A stretch of DNA of 64,000 nt from Paenibacillus sp. FSL R7-0337 (GTDB lineage Bacteria > Bacillota > Bacilli > Paenibacillales > Paenibacillaceae): positions 5,766,001 through 5,830,000 of the forward strand of contig NZ_CP150218.1 of NCBI RefSeq assembly GCF_037969875.1, read 5' to 3'. The translations under genes and the position numbers were made by a program. Under the pieces are notes generated by a model. It made no database searches. It was not told the origin of the DNA and saw nothing but the letters and a program-made list of their open reading frames with translations. Positions 55,501 to 62,806 of this stretch are shown here, piece after piece (position 1 is the first letter of the stretch; every line of letters starts with the position of its first letter).

Positions 55501-56648
55501 ACCAATTGCTGCGTAGTTGTCTATATGAATACAACGAGGGGTATCGGTGGAAAGAGTATTCTCCTCCTCTGAAACTATCCCTTCCCAAGTTGGATCTATC
55601 CGGACTAACACCTGGCGCTCAATCCAGGGTCATGGAGGAAATAGCAAAGTTTGAGTGGGCTGCGAACTTTAAGCAATTGGATAAGCCAATGTATCATGTA
55701 ACGCTGATTAAAATGAATGAAAAAAATTACAATCTGTTCTTCCAATTTGATCACTCTATATTTGATATTTCTTCTGGACAGGCCATCCGGCGTCAAATTC
55801 TTCAGCGTTATAAGGAATTACAAAAAGGTGTAAAACATGCAATGGAAGCAGCGACTACGTATGAGCAATATTTGCAGCAAATCAATAAAGGCCCGGTTGG
55901 TATGGAGATAGAGCAGTTGCACAGCATGTTTGACTTAGACAGATACCTTGAATATACCGATATTCTAATAGAAAAATTCAATAATATTCAAGAAAATAGA
56001 ATCCAGCAAATGCGCTACAGCATAGATTTGAGTCTCTTCAATTTCGATGAAGATGATGCTAATGCTCCGTTTGAGTTAGCTTTGCAGGTATATGCTCTTG
56101 TGGTGGCGAGAATATTGGATCTGGAAGCTGTGCCATTTGATTTGCTCTTCCAAAACCGTAGATACGAAGGTAAAAACTTCTCCGATGTAGTGGGCTTAGT
56201 ATTAGATGCAGTACCATTCATCGTAACGGCGGATAGAGAGAATCCATCCCATGTAGCCGATGTAATCAGAAATACAGTGAAGAATATTAACAAACATAAT
56301 GTCAATTTTATTAGTCTATCCAAAAATAAAACAATCTTTAAAGAGGCTCCTGCTACATTCTATTCTCCAATTTTGCTGAACTATGGAGGAAATGCTGAGG
56401 AAGAGTATAGTCAGATTTGGGATTATACCATGCAGCAGTTAGACGACAAAGATCAAAAGAAATTAAATTACGCTGGTTTTTATGGTCTGGTCGGAGTTGT
56501 GAAGGATAAACTAAATTTCTTAGTGTTGTATAAGTTTGATTCCGATATGGAAAGTGTTCGTCAAGCGTTTGATGAAGAAGTTGCCCAGCTAGTTGAGAAA
56601 TATAATGAGAAAAGGAAATTGAAGGAAGTGTCTAATGGGCAGCTATAA
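49524..56648 (+). CDS. Terminal PKS KS-AT-methyltransferase-ACP with C-terminal condensation-like domain
   Basis: 2374 residues. KS (Cys179 in HSACSTS, ETHGTGT, SNIGHLD) is followed by a complete AT (Ser637 in GHSLGEY; HAFHS at 733, malonyl-like). Residues about 870-1180 resemble a degenerate reductase structural part with no NADPH loop. A SAM methyltransferase occupies about 1200-1560 (LEVGGGFGTILRQ near 1383, AYNVVHATH). Another weak KR-like stretch precedes the ACP (Ser1782 in GGDSFK). The last 480 residues fold like a C domain (FDLSNIQ start), but the active motif reads DHSIFDISS (2076-2084) instead of HHxxxDG, keeping only the second His and the Asp. There is no thioesterase, so this domain may release or cyclise the product. 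The start is ATG 49524. Confidence 0.92.
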   Translation: MKNNYTGMEIAVIGMSGRFPSAGDLEEFWSNLVDGKEGISFFDKDELVASGMNPELLDMPNFVGAKGVFPNIEYFDADFFNYTHRDAATLDPQVRILHQEVYHALEDAGYVTEQPRNNIGVFLGSTSNFAWELETMKLSMDNDEHMFGTGLLNDKDFAATRIAYSLNLQGPCVTVHSACSTSLYAIDLACRQLLTGACSVAVAGGSSFTVPSRNGYLYTDGMINSPDGHCRPFDQDAKGTVEGNGVGIVVLKRLENAVKDRDHIYAVIRGSAVNNDGNRKVGFTAPSVEGQADVIRRALYMADVPAQSISYIETHGTGTILGDPIEIAGLQKAFQSVDSKSGSIGLGSLKSNIGHLDVGAGVASFIKTSLALKNKIIPASIHFEKLNSNIDFTNTPFRMITESQEWNRQLESTENAEYYPLRAGVSSFGIGGTNVHIILEEAPEREVSGPGREWNVLSLSAATETSLNQMKEDYLTFINHAGAGINPTDLAYSLHTGSRSLKERFSLPYRNYQELSEGLEAAIKGEASQRGSKNTVSNSKAEVIFLFPGQGSQYVGMARDLYQTEQVFCNELEACLKIAEVSGEYTLRRLILDPAANDEEIMKETDLAQLSLFVIEYALARLLMSWGIKPYGMIGHSLGEYTAACLAGVFSIEEGIQLVMARGRLMKSMARGSMLSVSASAAILEHLLPASVSLAAVNSSNQCTVAGSDEDIELVQSQLASMGLTYRRLKTSHAFHSSMMDGMLAEFGEVCAKVAFKEPAIPYVSNLTGDWITPQDATDSSYYTKHVRNCVQFARGIETILTNPGVVFIEVGPGRTLSTFVRQAATEKTAGVVNILRHPNEPLSDDAFLAERLGELWCCGVAPDWKAYYKEQVRNHEPLPHYPFDAKKFPIGSRDTYSLLKGITSGAKHNNASQDIIHKDTGNGAAKVSQVLWEPSFLPQINPSVQQRTSLILTQDVGHAIHLFKSLPKWRGIFVNIGCEYSFNGFYDSAIRPANETDLRRLFKDLKNHAMLPNTIMVIQSDVRSTEEELRVLADVIKEELHDSLPEVVVISPAAIGNHAPGLVTLVRALMTEQPGLVIRLVDAGVPSNHVDYVQQWASVIEKELAVDGSNYPAVSYNNGSRMVPRLRNLDTCEVRQSSSISGSHLVVLSPENRLPIALAQTLQREKDTKVSLLPYRLDSRSFYDETIVQALEDVQAQQQQYMERFGIEDLSGTHRLVDEYSARLVFDYINEVFLMKTGRRFDINTFKEGLGVIDPLARFADYFLHILCEDGLLEAEKDKGSFRVTERTEQLRQPTEIRAEIEGMTDLFSGQLDLLAHCVSKFEPALRGEIPSLGVLYPEGNNELLQRTYEGTLQAKEEELMIEMFAQMLSKLVGEKRRIRILEVGGGFGTILRQVTEVLKGVEVEYLFTDVSSSFLEDIRAYAHEKDLEFLTTGLFDITKDPQQQGFEANHFDIVVAYNVVHATHRISESLDHLHRLLKLGGLLCVIERVHTRRFVDLIWGLADGWWHFDESERELSPLISVEEWHRQFVQLGLEMVTAYPDQSKYGALLDVGMLVGRRVIMEETEGLENVILTEEGVTCLPVIAGSDMDSLQRALEATLNTLSNVDGIMLWDALANKKCSQHAVRVAHQEEVDLSIAVNQLITRMDNQKPRIMISSLSQANHWSSELTKWVVANDELDIAADVYRLYLPLENEGIIEELPAVLGAMLESGIRQVILNPCEFPLFSDKPGSVGASSKTKTEIVKVTELEVLEQLLEKSWKGILGREDIGREEDFFAMGGDSFKLIEMTTDLEREGYKLLMNEVYKYPTIHLLAAYMNRQSEGKSNDITTVEQLEAHLTGAFGAKWIFRVLGGEQPVNILFVDEAATGGVDFARQYLQKLHMSEELLPHYIYELSLYEQLSEPIDLGQLIKHGVLFNSEKMVIENVEEHIQAGQDLFNLAVTSQPIINRFDLSNIQEIHFRGEVRLQLYMMQFNEMVDQDLLEQALCDVVGNHQLLRSCLYEYNEGYRWKEYSPPLKLSLPKLDLSGLTPGAQSRVMEEIAKFEWAANFKQLDKPMYHVTLIKMNEKNYNLFFQFDHSIFDISSGQAIRRQILQRYKELQKGVKHAMEAATTYEQYLQQINKGPVGMEIEQLHSMFDLDRYLEYTDILIEKFNNIQENRIQQMRYSIDLSLFNFDEDDANAPFELALQVYALVVARILDLEAVPFDLLFQNRRYEGKNFSDVVGLVLDAVPFIVTADRENPSHVADVIRNTVKNINKHNVNFISLSKNKTIFKEAPATFYSPILLNYGGNAEEEYSQIWDYTMQQLDDKDQKKLNYAGFYGLVGVVKDKLNFLVLYKFDSDMESVRQAFDEEVAQLVEKYNEKRKLKEVSNGQL

Positions 56649-57351
56649 TTTATTCTGCATTCCTTATGCAGGTGGCTCTGCCAGGACTATTTATGGTAAA
56701 TGGACAGGAATACTCGATCCTAAAACAAACGTTTATTATTTGGAACTGGCTGGACACGGGCAACGGATGAACGAGCCTTTTCATAGCAGTATACAGGAAG
56801 CTGTTGAAGATATGCTGGAGATGATTCGCCCGCTGATTACTTCAGATAAGCCATATGCCTTGTATGGACACAGTATGGGCACAGTGCTTGTATACGAGTT
56901 GGCAGCGGCTATACGTGCCGAAGGTCTACCGCAACCGGCGATCCTGTTTGTTTCTGGACGTATGCCCCCTCATCATTTTTACAAAGCTGAGAAGGTTCAC
57001 CTAAAGTCTGATGAGCTGTTAATTGAGTATTTGAAGGGGATTAAAGGCACACCAGCATCATTCTTTGAGTCGAAAGAGTTGCTCAAGATTTTCATTCCGA
57101 TTCTGAGAAATGATTATCGCCTCATTGAAGAGTACCAATTCCAAGAACCGGCAGTATGTTTTGATTCGGATATCGTATTATTCTATAGCATTCAGGACTT
57201 TCATGTAGATAAGCCCGGAATTTTGGAATGGGAGCGTTATACGAAACACTCCTTCAAAGTCTTTGACTTTGAAGGAGGGCACTTTTTCTTGAATGAAGTG
57301 TGGCGTGACTTATGTTTGATTATCAATGAAGAGCTGACGGCTAATCGTTAA
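56635..57351 (+). CDS. Type II thioesterase
   Basis: A 238-residue alpha/beta-hydrolase of the GrsT/SrfA-D group. FCIPYAGGSA at the N-terminus is the family signature, the nucleophile Ser80 is in GHSMG, the acid residue lies near DFHVD (about 188) and the catalytic His216 is in EGGHFFL. Such enzymes clear misacylated or stalled carrier proteins. The ATG lies within the end of the last synthase gene (14-base overlap), so the two are co-translated. As no integrated thioesterase exists in the assembly line, a role in release cannot be excluded, but editing is the usual job. Confidence 0.93.
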   Translation: MGSYNLFCIPYAGGSARTIYGKWTGILDPKTNVYYLELAGHGQRMNEPFHSSIQEAVEDMLEMIRPLITSDKPYALYGHSMGTVLVYELAAAIRAEGLPQPAILFVSGRMPPHHFYKAEKVHLKSDELLIEYLKGIKGTPASFFESKELLKIFIPILRNDYRLIEEYQFQEPAVCFDSDIVLFYSIQDFHVDKPGILEWERYTKHSFKVFDFEGGHFFLNEVWRDLCLIINEELTANR

Positions 57352-57384
57352 CAATATTGAATATGAGAGAGAGGTTTTATTATT

Positions 57385-58113
57385 ATGGGTGCACCTTATG
57401 ATGTCATTTCCGATTTATATATCAAATATTGGAATGATATAGTGTTGTCTAATTATCCTATCCTTGAGAAAACGCTTCTTCCATTTATACCTGACAATAG
57501 TGTCATACTGGATGTTTGTTGTGGTGCAGGTTTGATCGCAGCGAAACTCAGTGAGCAGAATTATGTTGTTGAAGGATTTGATATATCGGAAAAAATGATT
57601 GAAAATGCAAAGATTAATGCGCCTAAGGCCTCTTTTAAAGTGGGAGATGCGAGGGATTTCAGTTATGACATTTCCTTTGATGCTGCTATATGTACGTTGG
57701 ATAGTCTTAATCATATTACTAACATAGCAGATCTGGAGAAAGTCTTTATCCATATTGCACAAGCTTTGAAGCCCGGGGGAGTATTGTATTTTGATGTGAG
57801 GAATGAGGAGGGCTATAAGTACATCTGGGATAAGCAGAGTTACTCCATAATAGAACCAGAACTGGTAGTCACCTATAAGACGATCTACAACGCTAACGAT
57901 CGATTGGGGATTATGAAGGGTGTTTACTTTAAGGAAAGTGAGGTTTGGGAGCGAGATGATTTTTGCATTATCCAAAGAAGTTATCTGGAGGAGGAGCTCT
58001 CTGCATTATTGAATAAAGTTGGTTTTAATAATATTAAAATTGTGAAAGTCAAAGAAAACTTAAATATAAATGTACTGGGAAGATCCCATTATACCTGCAG
58101 CAAGAGTATGTAG
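57385..58113 (+). CDS. Class I SAM-dependent methyltransferase
   Basis: A 242-residue soluble methyltransferase with the SAM motif LDVCCGAGLIAAKL near residue 43, the acidic motif GFDISEKMIENA and the post-motif LKPGGVLYFDVRNEEG. The acceptor group is not predictable. It might O-methylate the hydroxymalonyl unit or the finished product, standing in for the FkbG enzyme that is missing from the FkbK-H-J-I set, or N-methylate the amino groups. It is unrelated in motif detail to the integrated methyltransferase of the preceding synthase. It follows the thioesterase by 33 bases behind GAGAGAGG. Confidence 0.85.
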   Translation: MGAPYDVISDLYIKYWNDIVLSNYPILEKTLLPFIPDNSVILDVCCGAGLIAAKLSEQNYVVEGFDISEKMIENAKINAPKASFKVGDARDFSYDISFDAAICTLDSLNHITNIADLEKVFIHIAQALKPGGVLYFDVRNEEGYKYIWDKQSYSIIEPELVVTYKTIYNANDRLGIMKGVYFKESEVWERDDFCIIQRSYLEEELSALLNKVGFNNIKIVKVKENLNINVLGRSHYTCSKSM

Positions 58114-58120
58114 TAATTAG

Positions 58121-58163
58121 ATCCAAGGATTTCTAGTCCTGATTAGGCAACAGATCCTTGGAT
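58121..58163 (+). repeat. Inverted repeat between the methyltransferase and ABC genes
   Basis: ATCCAAGGAT (58121-58130) is mirrored exactly by ATCCTTGGAT (58154-58163) in the 99-base spacer. No poly-T follows, so it would be a poor intrinsic terminator. It may attenuate or stabilise the transcript. Confidence 0.5.
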
Positions 58164-58212
58164 TCCATTATATTCAATGTTTATAAGGTAATTATCAAAA
58201 GGAGGAATTGCT

Positions 58213-58971
58213 ATGAGCAAGGCTATTCTGAAATGCAGAAATCTATATAAATCCTATTTGAGTGCTGATGTAGAAGTAAGTGCTATTAATAATCTGACCA
58301 TTGATATCTATGAAAAGGATTTTACTGTAATCATGGGGAGTTCAGGCTCCGGGAAATCTACCCTGTTATATCTTCTAAGCGGACTTGATAATGTAACCAA
58401 GGGTGAGGTCTGGTTTGAAGATATGAGAATTGATGTGTTAAAAGAAAAAAAGATGGTTCAGTTGAGACGTGAAAAAATCGGGTTTGTCTTCCAGTCCATT
58501 AATCTTGTACCCAATCTATCCATCTTTGAAAATGTGACGGTGCCTGGATACCTTGCACAAAAAAATAGAAAAGATGTTGAGAAGAGAGCCAGGGAGCTTT
58601 TGGACAATATGGATATCAAACAGGAGGCATCAAGAATGCCTTCGCAGTTATCAGGCGGACAGCAACAAAGAATAGCCATTGCAAGAGGGCTTATCAATTC
58701 ACCTAAGGTGCTTTTTGCAGATGAGCCCACAGGAGCACTGAACTCAACACAAGGTCAAAGAATCTTGGATGTATTCACAGATATCAACAGCAAAGGGCAA
58801 TCTATTGTAATGGTTACGCATGATGTCAAGGCAGCCTGCCGGGCGAATCGAATTCTGTTTTTACGTGATGGTGAGATTAATAGTGAGTTAAATCTCGAAA
58901 AATATTCAAAGGATAATGGTATAGAGAGGGAAGAACAAATATATTCTTTCTTAATGGATAAGGGGTGGTAA
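58213..58971 (+). CDS. ABC transporter ATP-binding protein (MacB/LolD-like)
   Basis: A 252-residue ATPase with Walker A GSSGSGKST near residue 43, signature LSGGQQQRIAIARGL and Walker B LFADEPTGALNS, the exact style of MacB/BceA ATPases that partner FtsX-type permeases. The permease gene follows after two bases. In Bacillota such pairs often give resistance to peptide antibiotics or export them. Position at the end of the cluster suggests self-protection or efflux of the product. AGGAGG precedes ATG. Confidence 0.92.
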   Translation: MSKAILKCRNLYKSYLSADVEVSAINNLTIDIYEKDFTVIMGSSGSGKSTLLYLLSGLDNVTKGEVWFEDMRIDVLKEKKMVQLRREKIGFVFQSINLVPNLSIFENVTVPGYLAQKNRKDVEKRARELLDNMDIKQEASRMPSQLSGGQQQRIAIARGLINSPKVLFADEPTGALNSTQGQRILDVFTDINSKGQSIVMVTHDVKAACRANRILFLRDGEINSELNLEKYSKDNGIEREEQIYSFLMDKGW

Positions 58972-58973
58972 TT

Positions 58974-61334
58974 ATGCGATCAATATTTAAGGTATGTCTT
59001 GCAAACTTCAAGAGGAATAAAACGCAAAAGGTTTTGATTGCCATTACAGTTTTATTGGCCTCTTTAGTCTTTTCGTTAGGGATCTCTATTCTTTCTATAA
59101 TTGATAAACCCTTTGACAAAATGTATAAAGACCTAAATGCTTCTCATACTTTACTTTTTTACGATAGTGTTCTTAACAAGAATAAGGACGTTGAGGCTTT
59201 TTGGAAATCACAAAAGGAAGTAGAAAGCACTTACCTCGTGCCTGCACAATTCATGCAGGGGAATGCTTATTTTAATAAAAAAATTGATATTAGTTTATTT
59301 ATAGCTGAAGTTCCTGACGGGACTGTTACACAGGATATATTAAAAATTGTTGAAGGCACCGAGGGGTCAAAACCAGGAGTTAATGAGATTTGGCTACCGA
59401 CTACATTTGCATACGAGAATAAGATTAACGTAGGGGACAGCATTGATTTGCCAACCTTTGAAGGCTCAAAAAAATATAAAGTGTCTGCAATTATAATTGA
59501 TCCCCAGTACAGCTCTCCTCAGCATAATCCAGTCAGAGTATGGGTTAAATCAGGAGAACTAAACCGAATATTCACCGGTGAATCTACATCCTATGTCATT
59601 GGAATTCGTTATCTGGAATACTCCGAGAAGGATGAAGTTAGAATCTGGAATGACTTTGAAACGTATCTTGGACAAAGTTTTACCGGATATAAACTGGATT
59701 ATAATGATATTGTTTTCAAGTATACTAGTACGCAAGAAAGCATTGGTGCTATTATGTTAGTGCTTGCTTTAATAGTTATTGCAGTATGTTTTATTCTAAT
59801 TTTCTTTGCAATATCAAATTCAATAATGTCTGATTATACAACCATTGGGATATTTAAAGCCCAGGGCTTCTCTTCGGTCAATATTATTTTTACATATGTG
59901 CTGCAATACTTAACTATTGGGTTTATTGCTATTCCTCTAGGTTCAATGTTAAGCATACCTATTGTTGGGGTGCTGTCGGACAGCTTGATGAAGGCGTTAG
60001 GAATGACGCAGAGCTCGGGGACCTCCTTGGATACAGGCATAGTGACGTTCATTGTTTTAATGTTGTTTACGGTTGGTGTTTCTTTTGTTGCGGCTTCAAA
60101 AACATCGAAAGTTAAACCATCCCAAGCGATCCGTTATGGGGCTCCGGCAAGTAAAAACTTAAAGAGAACAGGCATTTCTTTATCGGCACTTAGACGATTG
60201 CCGGTATCCATGATGATTGGAATAAAGGATACATTCTCTCAAGTGAGACAAATGATCTTTTTCGTAATCGTTCTTTTTGTAACAAGTGTTATATTGGTGT
60301 TTTCTTTCGTAAGTATCTCCAGTATGGAAAATGCCTTGGAGGATCCGAATTACATGGGGATGGATTACAGTGATCTGACCGTTGGGAATTCGAACAGGAC
60401 GGAAATGACTAATGATGATATATATCAGCTATTATCCAAGGAAGAGAACGTGGAGTTTGTAGTTCCTATGAATTATTTGATCAACTCCTCCATCTTTATC
60501 AGTGATGATAGTGCCTCTAAGAACATTGTAGGAACAGCATATGCCGGAGATATGGAGCTTTTGGGCATTACGAATTCGGAAGGCCGAAATCCTTCTGATC
60601 AGAATGAAGTTTCAATTAGTTATAAATTATCCCAGAGGCTTAACATGGGGATAGGAGATACCCTTTTAGCCAATATTGAAGGGGAAAATAAAGAATTAAA
60701 GATTTCGGGTGTTTTTTCAACGATGAGCAGTGGCGGATATATGTTTAGAATCCTAAATGCTGACATTAAGACCTCGAAAATTGGCATGCAGAGGGTTCAT
60801 CAAGTGAAGTTAAAGGAGAATGTGGATGTAGCGAAATTTGAGCAAGAATTAAAGGGGAAATACGAAGATTCATTAGAAATTGTAAACAATTCGAGATTCA
60901 GAGATACCTTCCTTTCCTCTATTAAGTCTGTAATTAAGCTGGTAACCTATATTATCAGTATAGTTGTAGTTAGTGTTTGTTTTATTACAGTGTTCAATGC
61001 AATCTTAATCAATATCCTTAATATGAAGAAGAATTACGGGATTTACAAATCCTTTGGAATGTCTTCCTTTGAAATAAGAAAAGCTTTGATCTATAGAATT
61101 CAATTTGTAACGATTATTGGATGTGGATTAGGAATCGTTACAGCCGTGCTCTTAACTCCATCCTTCATTGGTCCAGCCTTATCCCAAGGAGGAGCTGTAA
61201 GAATTGATATCGTAATGGACTGGTTCCAAATTATTATGATAGCACCACTGTGTATGGCGGTTACCATGCTTAGTACATGGGTCGCTTCGGGAGGCGTTCT
61301 CAAAATCAATCCGCGTAATTTGGTGTCTGAATGA
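58974..61334 (+). CDS. FtsX-like ABC transporter permease
   Basis: A 786-residue permease. One transmembrane helix at about residues 17-37 precedes a large extracellular domain (about 45-245). Three helices follow (about 255-380), then a second copy of the unit: a helix near 425, an extracellular domain (about 445-640) and three more helices to the C-terminus. This duplicated MacB/FtsX layout with around eight helices fits BceB-like or lipoprotein-release permeases. ATG 58974 is chosen because GGGGTGG sits five bases upstream; GTG at 58965 is in frame but overlaps that site. No two-component sensor pair accompanies it, unlike classical Bce modules. Confidence 0.9.
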   Translation: MRSIFKVCLANFKRNKTQKVLIAITVLLASLVFSLGISILSIIDKPFDKMYKDLNASHTLLFYDSVLNKNKDVEAFWKSQKEVESTYLVPAQFMQGNAYFNKKIDISLFIAEVPDGTVTQDILKIVEGTEGSKPGVNEIWLPTTFAYENKINVGDSIDLPTFEGSKKYKVSAIIIDPQYSSPQHNPVRVWVKSGELNRIFTGESTSYVIGIRYLEYSEKDEVRIWNDFETYLGQSFTGYKLDYNDIVFKYTSTQESIGAIMLVLALIVIAVCFILIFFAISNSIMSDYTTIGIFKAQGFSSVNIIFTYVLQYLTIGFIAIPLGSMLSIPIVGVLSDSLMKALGMTQSSGTSLDTGIVTFIVLMLFTVGVSFVAASKTSKVKPSQAIRYGAPASKNLKRTGISLSALRRLPVSMMIGIKDTFSQVRQMIFFVIVLFVTSVILVFSFVSISSMENALEDPNYMGMDYSDLTVGNSNRTEMTNDDIYQLLSKEENVEFVVPMNYLINSSIFISDDSASKNIVGTAYAGDMELLGITNSEGRNPSDQNEVSISYKLSQRLNMGIGDTLLANIEGENKELKISGVFSTMSSGGYMFRILNADIKTSKIGMQRVHQVKLKENVDVAKFEQELKGKYEDSLEIVNNSRFRDTFLSSIKSVIKLVTYIISIVVVSVCFITVFNAILINILNMKKNYGIYKSFGMSSFEIRKALIYRIQFVTIIGCGLGIVTAVLLTPSFIGPALSQGGAVRIDIVMDWFQIIMIAPLCMAVTMLSTWVASGGVLKINPRNLVSE

Positions 61335-61419
61335 GTACTGGAAATATACATCCAATGTAAAGCAGAGGACCTATGCTTGTGTATCCAAGGAAATAGACGT
61401 TATAAGAGAGTAACACTTA

Positions 61420-61482
61420 TTTAACAGCCACTGATGCTAATGATGTATGTCCTCCTCAACTACAGTAGTAGTGGCTGTTAAA
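61420..61482 (+). repeat. 13-bp perfect inverted repeat after the ABC permease
   Basis: TTTAACAGCCACT (61420-61432) is exactly mirrored by AGTGGCTGTTAAA (61470-61482), followed by CGTACTTTTATT. It may act as a loose terminator or mark the end of a small mobile element. The rest of the 431-base spacer (61335-61765) has no gene I can support. An open minus-strand frame at 61456-61650 resembles nothing I know. Confidence 0.5.
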
Positions 61483-61765
61483 CGTACTTTTATTAAGATA
61501 GGCTACATCCCGCGTATCCATATCGGATTTACACATCTGGATCATGGCGTTCTTCAGCCAGCCGTCCTGCTGGTGGGCACAGGTAGTCGGGTCTGAACAG
61601 TCTATGACGATTACCAGGGGACTAAAATGTTTGTGGTGAACTATAAGCATTTTTAACCATAGAGCTATCTATAATGATGATGTATAACAAGAGTTTATCA
61701 GAATTACTGTTTCAATTTGTAAGGATGGGAAGACATATCGACTCATCAATCAGGGAGAGATAATT

Positions 61766-62545
61766 TTGGTTAAAGTATTCGCTGTTCAGATAACCCAATT
61801 CCCTTATAAATATCTGGATTCTATATTGTCATATCTTCCGGAGGGTAGACGTCAAAAGCACCTGGAATTCCGATTTTTACAAGATAAATTACGGGGTGTA
61901 ACCGGAGATATGTTAATGAGAATGGTGTTATCCTCAATGATGGATAGACCTATAGAGGATATAAGTATCGCTGTTAATTGCTTTGGCAAGCCAGTTCTGC
62001 TTGGTAACAAGCAGGGACTTGGATTCAACATTTCCCATTCTGGGGATTGGGTCGTTCTGGCTACAGGTCCTTCCAGCCAAATTGGAGTAGATGTAGAGCG
62101 AATAGATGAGGTTCATCTCGATTTGGCGCTACGATTTTTCAGGGAAGATGAATACCGGTCTATATTGAAAGTTGAAATGGGTGAGCATAGATTATTACAG
62201 TTCTTTCGGATTTGGACAGCGAAAGAAAGTTATATTAAAGCCATTGGCAAGGGGATGACCATCCCACTTGAAAGTTTCTCTACCGTCGAAGGAGACGAAA
62301 TGGCAAGTGAAAAATGGATATTCGGGAAAAAGTGGTACTTTAAGTCCTATCTTTTAGAAGTTGGGTATTCATTAACCATATGTTCAGATATAAACTGTTT
62401 CAGTGAACAAGTTGCAATCATTGATATAGGTTCGCTTATACATTCTTTCTTCAAAGCACATAAACATGGGGCAATAGGAGGTCAACCTACTGTTTCTGAT
62501 TTGTTACATAGCGAAGCAGAAGTGAATTCCATGTTGAAAAAGTGA
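61766..62545 (+). CDS. Sfp-type 4'-phosphopantetheinyl transferase
   Basis: A 259-residue enzyme that converts apo carrier domains to the holo form with CoA. The diagnostic blocks are FNISHSGDWVVLA (about residues 88-100), IGVDVERI (108-115, Mg-binding Asp and Glu) and FRIWTAKESYIKAIGKG (149-165). The order and spacing match Sfp (224 residues), with a longer C-terminal tail. The start is TTG at 61766 with GGGAGAG upstream; no better ATG is available ahead of the conserved region. It serves the dozen or so carrier domains of this cluster, including the discrete ACP, and closes the island. Confidence 0.93.
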   Translation: MVKVFAVQITQFPYKYLDSILSYLPEGRRQKHLEFRFLQDKLRGVTGDMLMRMVLSSMMDRPIEDISIAVNCFGKPVLLGNKQGLGFNISHSGDWVVLATGPSSQIGVDVERIDEVHLDLALRFFREDEYRSILKVEMGEHRLLQFFRIWTAKESYIKAIGKGMTIPLESFSTVEGDEMASEKWIFGKKWYFKSYLLEVGYSLTICSDINCFSEQVAIIDIGSLIHSFFKAHKHGAIGGQPTVSDLLHSEAEVNSMLKK

Positions 62546-62596
62546 AGTGATAATTCATCGCGACGCTTAGTAAGGAGCTGAATAAGAATCCATTTC

Positions 62597-62621
62597 AGGC
62601 GCTGATAGAAGCGCCTTTTTT
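62597..62621 (+). terminator. Terminator at the right end of the cluster
   Basis: AGGCGC (62597-62602) pairs with GCGCCT (62611-62616) around TGATAGAA and is followed by TTTTTT. It lies 52 bases after the PPTase stop and ends the biosynthetic transcript. Confidence 0.9.
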
Positions 62622-62735
62622 GCGTGCGCCTCACAGTTGCATCTTCTAGGTGGTTCAAATCTACCCGGCAACTTCACCCTTTAAAGTGCCGTATCCGAAG
62701 TAGACCAACTTATCGGAAAAGGGAATCTATTTCCA

Positions 62736-62764
62736 TTGACAGCCCTTCCATGTTCCGTTATACC
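62736..62764 (+). promoter_or_regulatory. Sigma-A promoter of the response regulator gene
   Basis: TTGACA at 62736-62741 and TATACC at 62759-62764 are separated by exactly 17 bases, 42 bases before the GTG start. Confidence 0.8.
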
Positions 62765-62806
62765 TGCATATATATCAGGATTCGACAGGAACGGGGGATT
62801 TCTACA

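Noticed and set aside
57385..58113. Assignment as FkbG, the methoxymalonyl-ACP O-methyltransferase
   Set aside because: It is a generic class I methyltransferase lying 40 kb from the FkbK-H-J-I set; the sequence alone does not justify the FkbG name.
61456..61650. Open minus-strand frame of 64 codons in the permease-PPTase spacer
   Set aside because: I do not recognise the translation and there is no ribosome binding site of note. It may be a relic but cannot be supported as a gene.
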